From Neopestalotiopsis rosae (Eukaryota; Ascomycota; Sordariomycetes; Amphisphaeriales; Sporocadaceae): a stretch of 64,000 bases of DNA. Positions within the stretch are counted from its first letter, which is position 1; each line of letters starts with the position of its first letter. This document shows positions 57,433 to 64,000 of the stretch, in pieces. The DNA is taken from the NCBI GenBank assembly GCA_023078685.1, contig JALGAS010000002.1:124001-188000 (forward strand), given 5' to 3'. The translations under genes and the position numbers were made by a program. Under the pieces are notes generated by a model. The model had not been told where the DNA came from and ran no database searches. It was given only the letters and a program-made list of their open reading frames with translations.

Positions 57433-58789
57433 TTACACCCCGCGGTAGTTCAAGTTTCCAGGGTATAGTCCGGATGAGCACAGGTTGAAACGACTGTCGT
57501 GGAGTGAGAAGTGAGTTCCTGAAAGGGTAAAGGCATCTCACAGAGCATAGAGCGCATTCCTGCCGTCGAAGTCCTCGACTGGATCCGAAGCCGGGAAATG
57601 TTTCAAGTATGCCTCGACGTATGGCTTGCCCATCTTTTGCCTTGCAGGTCGCCAAGGCGCCATCTCGACTCGATTATTGTGAGCTTGATCGCGGAGAACG
57701 CTACCAATGTGCAACTTACATTCATGATGGGCATACCAGCTACATGCATCATAGATCTTTGGCAACTCGGTCGTCTTGTCCGTGCCTGCATTGCCCTCCC
57801 ACTAGATGGACACGTTAATCCACTTATGTGACACGTTCTAGAAGTGGAAGAGGAAACAGAACAAACGAAAGTGTAAATTAGGAAACTAATAAGTCTCACC
57901 AAATCTCCATGGATCAGCCTTGGTGTCAGACTCCTACCTCCTGTTTCCATCGGTCGAAGCAAACGTGGAATCACTCTTTTCATGATAATTTCCCGAAGGT
58001 TGGCGATCTCCTCATCTGGTCCTTGAGCCTTGAGCTCATGCTCAAAATAAATATCAATATTTCGAGAGAACGCTTCTTCCCACGTATAGCACCACGTTGG
58101 ATCTTGCGCCAAACGGCCCTGGTAGGTGATAACCGGAAACCCGAATTTGCCGTTTGGGGATATGCCACGTTGATGTTGATGTAGCTCGGCCAACATCTTG
58201 GGGAACGTGTCCAGGGAGCAAAGATCGTTACTCATGTCGCAAAAAGTACACAAGAAGAAGTGTATGTTTTCGTCAGTTTTGTAAGTGCCCCAGGCAATGG
58301 GCTTTGGCACCAGTGCGGGTAATGTGTCGTGCAAGGCCTTCATGGACTCGAACTCGCCACGCATCATGCCTTTGCCGTCGTCGCCGATCGAGACCTAGAT
58401 ACACGTGAGCACCATACCGTAGCTTGGAAGATATTTCCAGCCAATCCCCACGGCGTACTTTCAAAAAGTAAGAAATGGACGACCCATGGTCCCGAATTGT
58501 CGTTATTTTAGCTGTTCTGGTCCAGAGCGAAGCACCGTGGGGAACAATGGTCCGTGATGCGACCCCATCAGGCAACTCTGCTCGTTTCAATCAGCATCCA
58601 CCTCACGCGCTGCATTTAATAAACGACATACTCACTCAATTCGACGTTGCGATCTACGTATTGAATATATTTCTCAGCAACTTCAGGATCGCGCTCCCAA
58701 TAAGGTTTTCCGTCCCAATCATCAGTCTTCTCCATGATGGCGCCGAGAAAGTTCGAGTCCAATAGGGTTCCAGTGTGAAGGAGACTCAT
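57433..58789 (-). CDS. fructosamine/ketosamine-3-kinase family protein (protein deglycation repair)
   Basis: Six exons: 58789-58636, 58577-58459, 58394-57900, 57801-57720, 57668-57542 and 57493-57433, 345 residues. The family has a protein-kinase-like (APH) fold and phosphorylates ketosamines on glycated proteins so that the sugar falls off. Visible motifs are the N-lobe strand SYFLK-VSIGDDGKGMMRGEFESM across an intron, FLCTFCDMS (hinge), LAELHQH, the catalytic loop RLIHGDLWEGN (Asp in HGDLW) across intron 3, and the metal-binding IYDACSWYAHHEFE across intron 4. The final 47-nt intron is needed: without it the frame stops at NALYAL; with it the end reads ALRFNLCSSGLYPGNLNYRG, which matches the family. 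Phosphotransfer to another small molecule cannot be excluded. Confidence 0.87.
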
Positions 58790-60262
58790 ATCTTTGTTCT
58801 TGCACTGTTTGGCGAAAAGATCTTACGGGAGTTACAGAGGTACTGTCGATGTCGATGGAAACTAGAGGGTTGGTGAGTTGGTTGGTTGGAAACCTACATT
58901 CTTTGTCGGATCATTCAAGTCAACCTGGAATGGCAACAAAATTCCTCGCATTCAATGTTTGCTACACACACACGCAAAGCCTAGGGTACATCACACCTAT
59001 AAGGAAGGCTTTTAGTTTCTGAAGTGCTAGAGTCCTGGTGCCATCTTGAGTGAGATGCATCCTAGTTTTGCGCATTTTGTGCTTGTGTAGGAAGCGCAGT
59101 GCTTTCAACCGGGGCTTCCCCATCGAGTGCCATGGCTGAGCGTGCTGTAGCTTTAATTTCATTCATTGATTCTGGCAAATTTGGAAAAACTTGACAAACA
59201 TTGCACGGCAGGGGAGACACCAGAGAAAAACATTCTTGATGCATTCTAACTTACTAGCCTTGAGAAGAAAAGGGGGTTTGGAATAATAGCTTCGCGATTA
59301 TAGAAGCCCTAATGCGTCTACAGAGTTGCAGGATGTCAAGCGTCTTGCAGTATGGATTCGCTGAAAGGCGTGGAGTGCGACGCATGTTCAGATTGGCCAC
59401 TCTGGAACGCACATTGAGCACCTCCGAAGCGGTCAAAACCATTCAATAAGCTGCGACAAATCGATTCAAGTAAGTATTACTCAGTCGCCTGAACACGAAT
59501 GCCCACATGACCTCCGTACATCTCCACTGAGGCGTCCCGTCCTAGTTGTCAGAAATTTTTCTTTGTTTGAGCCGAGGCCGGGTTCTCTGTTCCGCTGGTC
59601 TCGAAACCAATCTGTTATAGCTCCCAATGATCCGAACTCAGCAGCTGAGCTGAAGCCGATGCCTGTACATGTTCTCGAAAGGGCGCAGCTCTCCACGACA
59701 ATATACGTGAGTATTGTACTGTCTACCAGGGGCAGGGAAATTGGAATGCGAGAGCGGCGACTGTCTAGTTGGAACTATGCGGTGACCTTCCAGTCTCCTT
59801 GCTTGAATTTGCAGAACCAACGACGTGGTAAGCGCAAATCTGCTTTGTTTCTTGGCAAAGGGATAAGTCGAGGCTTTGAGCTGACACTACGTTTAGCACC
59901 CCAAATATGTACGCATCCGGTGGAAGTACGGCTCAGCAAGCGCGACTGATCTGGACAGAAAAGTAGGCGACGTGATTTCCGTAGACAACTCACGAATGTC
60001 GCTCAGAAGGTGCTCACTTTTGCATACATGAATTGGAAGTAATATGCATAATATGCAGTTCTTGTTGAGAAATTACTTTAAGCTGATAGAAATCGGATCT
60101 TAAGTTGATTGGATATCATCTGAAAGCAAAAGCCTGCGCCGACCCATTGTTCCAAAACAAAATACTCAAACCGCTACTTGAAAGACCTCCATATTTTGAC
60201 ATTACATGCAGGAAAAGTCCCTATTCTGCATCTGGTAAGTTCTAGTGGCAATCCCATCATTG
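58790..60262. other. intergenic, no gene recognised
   Basis: About 1.5 kb. A plus-strand frame (59563-59949) contains a good donor-like GTGAGT at 59706 but has no family resemblance. No repeat or RNA gene was seen. Confidence 0.45.
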
Positions 60263-61777
60263 TCAGTTTGCCATAACCATGCGCCCGGACATGAGATCTG
60301 CGTAACCCGGAAGTCCATGACGCTCAAAGACTACGTCTGGCATGATAAGTGACCGGGGCCTCAGGAATTCGTCAATCTCGGCTTCTTGAACGGCCGTCTC
60401 GAAGCTTGGTGGTTCAAGCGACTCGAGCACTGCGTCCGTCGATTCGACACCAACCTGCAGCGGCACGCCAACCATGATGCTGTAGTTGTTGCCGCTGCAT
60501 GATAAGGACACGGTGATCCAGAGGACATAGGCTCGAGATGCAATGCATGAGTGAAAAGATGGAATAAACATTTTCTTGTGTGTTGGCAGCTCGACAGGGA
60601 TTTTCAAGCTCGTAGTATGGTAAACGGGAGATGCATATTTGGTTGAATCTTTGCTGCCCCGACGGCTGCTGGGCTCACCACCATGGTTCGACCGGTCCGT
60701 GTCGGAAAGAATGTCGCTGCCGTTTGTGCTTGCAGTGTCCGCCGAATAGGTCGATCCCCGTCGCATCTCACCCTTTAGGGTTTGTTGCCAGGTGCAATCG
60801 TCAATCTGGGTTGTGGATATGGATGTAGTTGTCGGATACGATCCACGACTGTCGGAGCCATAGACTCGTGTCCAATCTCCCATGTTGGGAAAGCTGTTGA
60901 TGGCGCCATTGCAATAGTAGGTCATTGCAGTGACCTTTGTCGATACTCCAGTCACCTTTGGTGGGAGAGATTGGGCCGAGGCGGGGTCGAAGACAAGGTC
61001 CACGTGAGCCTGCGTCTTTGAAGCCGAAGTGCCGTCTGGGCCAAGCATGACGGCCCCTGGTTGTTTGGCAGAGACTGTGACTCTGCCAGTCTTTCCAGAG
61101 AGTAGTGATTTTCTCAATGTTTTGCTTTTGGACATTTTGTACACTGCATCCTTGGGACCAATTGCCAGCGGTGGATGTTCGGCATGCGCAGGCAAGACTC
61201 GGACCGCCTGAGAAGCCTCAAGAATCTTTGCCCGCTTTCCGTGCCTGTCTTCTTCTGCAAGTACCCTTGCGACTATAGAGTAGTCGACTCTTGCCATTTC
61301 GGGAGACATGTCGTCCTGACCGCTCCATGGTCCCATGGAAGGAGGCAAGCTCAGGTGAGTTTCTTGTACAGCAGGGCTATCAACTTTGTGGTTGCAGGCA
61401 TTGATCGTGAGTTGGTTGGGAACGACAAAGTTGAATGGAATGTCATAGATTTGACCTGCGCGGTAAATCCTCGAACTGGGATACGACGAGTCCGAGATGG
61501 GCATCTCGAGCTTCAGGAATGTGTGTGATGTCGAGTGGGGAGCTCTTACGCCGTCCATGCGTGTCTTTGTCGTGCCCAGAAAAAGTATTTGGACCTGGTT
61601 GAATAATGTGTCCCTGGCAACTTGAATTTTGGCGTGACCGGAGATCGACGAAGACGACGAATATATCCGATTCGCAAAGTGGTTGTCGATTTGAATTGTC
61701 ATGTTGGACTTGGTGCCAGTGAACATCTGGGTGACATCACCAAATGCGGGTGTCTCCTGTCCAGATGAGGAGAACAT
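60263..61777 (-). CDS. arrestin-domain protein
   Basis: 504 residues in one exon. It has an arrestin N-like beta-sandwich: TIQIDNHFANRIYSSSSSISGHAKI, then NQVQILFLGTTKTR, TFLKLEMPI and RAGQIYDIPFNFVVP. DYSIVARVL closes the N-domain and VYHTTSLKIPVELP lies in the C-domain. An acidic, Ser-rich insertion (about residues 330-385) separates parts of the C-terminal domain, which carries several dibasic and Ser-rich stretches. Fungal arrestin-like proteins act as adaptors for ubiquitin ligases in transporter or receptor endocytosis, but no PPxY is visible, so the recruiting motif is uncertain. The start at 61777 lies shortly before the conserved strand. No intron is needed. No signal or membrane segment. 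Confidence 0.8.
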   Translation of the reverse strand: MFSSSGQETPAFGDVTQMFTGTKSNMTIQIDNHFANRIYSSSSSISGHAKIQVARDTLFNQVQILFLGTTKTRMDGVRAPHSTSHTFLKLEMPISDSSYPSSRIYRAGQIYDIPFNFVVPNQLTINACNHKVDSPAVQETHLSLPPSMGPWSGQDDMSPEMARVDYSIVARVLAEEDRHGKRAKILEASQAVRVLPAHAEHPPLAIGPKDAVYKMSKSKTLRKSLLSGKTGRVTVSAKQPGAVMLGPDGTSASKTQAHVDLVFDPASAQSLPPKVTGVSTKVTAMTYYCNGAINSFPNMGDWTRVYGSDSRGSYPTTTSISTTQIDDCTWQQTLKGEMRRGSTYSADTASTNGSDILSDTDRSNHGGEPSSRRGSKDSTKYASPVYHTTSLKIPVELPTHKKMFIPSFHSCIASRAYVLWITVSLSCSGNNYSIMVGVPLQVGVESTDAVLESLEPPSFETAVQEAEIDEFLRPRSLIMPDVVFERHGLPGYADLMSGRMVMAN

Positions 61778-64000
61778 GGTCGCGATTTCCTCCCAAGGTG
61801 TGTCTATTGAGGAAAGAAAAGAAATCCGGTGGATTCCGGAAAGGTATTATCAATGCAATGATTTGTTTCCCTCGAGTAGTTGTGTGTGCCCGTTAAAGTT
61901 GGACGCGTTGTCATATATGATATGATGGATATGTCGTGAGCCGTGTGACTGATGGTCGTCCCACGCCGTGGTCGGTCTTTGAAGTGCCGTCCGTGTGTTT
62001 GTGTTACTCCTTCGTGCTCTTCCAGCGTTGCATGCGGGCAAGATAATGCAGTGTGTGTGGAGTGATCAGGCGTCCTTTCTACATATTGACAAAAAGAGTT
62101 CCTGGGCGATGCCTTATATTGACAGTCGTAGAATGACTGCCAACGAAAAGAAATCAAACTAACAACAGCTTACAATAGCAAGGCCCAAAGTTGGTGCTAA
62201 GAGTCACTGTGATGGAGAACAAGAAGGCACCAACACCACCCGCATCCCGCAATTCAAGAGCTATTGTAGCTAGAGGGCGGAAAAGTGTTGGCTCCTCCGT
62301 CAGGATTGTCTGACCCCATGCTGCTTTTCCCCAGCTATGGGCACGGGGAGATAATCGACTGGGCTGAGGTCATTGGATAGAGGGATGGCACCTTGCAGCC
62401 GCTCGCTAAGCTCAGGCCGGAGATGCGCCCTTCATGTTGTAAGGGAGCGGCACTAAACCTACTTCGGCGGCTCGTGGTCCAAGTTATTGGAGTCAGTGGT
62501 CAGTCACACAGGGACTGCCTAAGGCCGGACCGGTCTTGCAAGAGAAACAACCCACTCGCGGCCACCTTGCTGACCGGAGTACTCGACCTGTAGGTGGTTT
62601 CACAGTGACACAATATGTGGACACAGATCCCGAGTATACGGCTTCGGCTTCGGTGTTAGTGGGTCCTGGCTTACAACAGCGGCCATTTTGAATTCCGCAT
62701 GAGCTCCATATCATGCACTAGTTTTTATTGTTCTTTAGTATGCGCCTTTCGCAGCTCTGCTTATACATCAATGACGACCAATAGCTTTCTCGCAACGCAA
62801 AATCATGCGGTGTAAAGAACGTTCCCGCTATAGGTAGGGCGTGGTTTCTAGAAGGCGTCGATCTGAAACTGGTGAGAGTGCGGGCTCAAACCATTGACTT
62901 TGGCTGTTAGTGAGATCTTCGGGATTAGTTTTGTCCTAGATGGTGATATAAGCACTTGATATTCAAACACTATGCTATACTGTTTAGCATCTGGCCGCAT
63001 GACGCCTCATTATTCTTACTGATGTCAATTATCTCGGTAGCATATCAGCCCTTTGCAGACCTAGCGCAGATTGTAAACTTTGACGGAAATAGACCGATTA
63101 CTCAGATCATCTTTCTACTGCTATTGCAAAAGAGGATAACCGAGCGAAGACATGTTGAAATGACGAGTCACTTGATCGGAGCTCATCAACATGAATTTGA
63201 TCACGAAGAAGAGTCAATTCGAGCCACAAAGGGTGCAGACGGCAGGGTACAGCTCCGACCTCGGACAGTATCGCACTATCCCAGACTTTCACAGGCGCCT
63301 TTTCCAGCAGCTTGGGTCCACCGGTAAGCTACGGAAGTATATCGCCACTCCACTCTATTTCAGATATCTTTTGTTCTTTCACAAGCCAATACATTTGATC
63401 ACAGAGCACTGCTATTGAAGGACTGGGCATGTGCAGCATATGTTTCCGTGTTCCTCATATCTGTTGATTCCCAAATATACTTGTGAATGTGCACTTTCAC
63501 ATTTCTTTCCCGCATGACTATTTTCTCATTGAGATGACTGGCTGTGTTGGGTGCACAGCTGGCAAGTAACAGAATGAAACAGACCTGAAAATCAAAGGAC
63601 GGAATATAATATACATCAACTGCTCCTCCACAGCCCCGCAAACCCCAAATACGGTGCCCTTGTACTTTAAGAATCCATCCACATTACGAAAGACCCATCC
63701 AGGTTGTAGAAAGACGTACAGACTATTGCTTGGACCCCTACTTGAATGTTCTCCATGTCTTGGCATGACTCTTCGCCCCCCCTCGAGTCAGGACCACCTT
63801 GTGGAAAGGCTGAAAGTAGAGACAAGGACGCATGGCATTTGACATTCTCACAAGCGCGCTAACCATCTAGTCTGAAAGGGAGTGTACGCCTTTGGAACGA
63901 CAAGTATGCCAATAAGTTCTAAATAGACCACGTCAGCAGCCTAGCATGGCTTTAGCTCAAAGAAGGTTTGCAAAAGTTCGCATTTTTGCCAGACATGGGG
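61778..64000. other. gene-free window end
   Basis: About 2.2 kb without a recognisable gene. The first 400 bases are the arrestin gene's promoter and leader. Short frames at 62393, 62956 and 63191 lack family features. No repeat, RNA gene or mobile element was recognised. Confidence 0.45.

Noticed and set aside
57419..57541. C-terminal frameshift in the ketosamine-3-kinase gene
   Set aside because: The apparent stop after NALYAL is explained by a 47-nt intron (57541-57494) that restores the family C-terminus in frame.

Overview
This window is nuclear DNA from a filamentous ascomycete, most probably Pezizomycotina and Hypocreales-like (the order is inference). Genes are split by short introns, mostly 47-130 nt, with GTRNGT donors, CTRAY-type branch sites and YAG acceptors. 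Promoters carry pyrimidine tracts, and the gene families are typical of such fungi: Zn2Cys6 regulator, DUF3433 membrane protein, heme-thiolate peroxidase, spherulin-4, GH128 glucanase and Dal5-type transporter. I placed 20 complete protein genes, one partial gene and one intron-containing tRNA-Ala. Exon models were built by hand from splice sites, phase and family conservation.

The left part (about 1-28.5 kb) is mainly housekeeping. It holds the first exon of an unknown gene (275-289, minus), the GARP tethering subunit Vps52 (2087-4160), a TBC Rab-GAP of the Gyp8/TBC1D20 type (4627-6091, minus), a gene-poor stretch of about 5 kb, and a DDB1/CPSF-A-like beta-propeller protein (11170-15535). 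These are followed by translation factor eIF5B (16642-20008), tRNA-Ala(AGC), a CoA-binding protein (minus), a SAM methyltransferase, the Cdc4-type myosin light chain and an M3 thimet oligopeptidase (26388-28490). The oligopeptidase has a long ATG-less in-frame leader that could encode a targeting peptide.

The middle (28.8-50.1 kb) looks accessory and oxidative. It has a cytochrome P450 divergent from an APC-family amino acid/choline-type transporter, then an epoxide-hydrolase-like enzyme divergent from a two-domain protein. That protein joins an actinobacterial-type beta-helix module to a GH128 beta-1,3-glucanase. A Zn2Cys6 regulator is convergent with it (53 bp between stops). A 1435-residue DUF3433 membrane protein, a secreted heme-thiolate peroxidase with an altered EHD motif, and an MFS transporter follow. 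There is no polyketide synthase, NRPS or terpene synthase backbone, so calling it a cluster is an inference from proximity.

The right part (52-64 kb) carries a secreted mucin-like protein with two tandem spherulin-4 domains, an allergen-type hydrophilic protein, a fructosamine/ketosamine-3-kinase and an arrestin-domain protein, then about 2.2 kb with no recognisable gene. The most unusual observations are the beta-helix/GH128 fusion without a visible signal peptide, the peroxidase lacking its usual catalytic histidine, the tandemly duplicated spherulin domains with matching intron phases, and the leader of the M3 peptidase.
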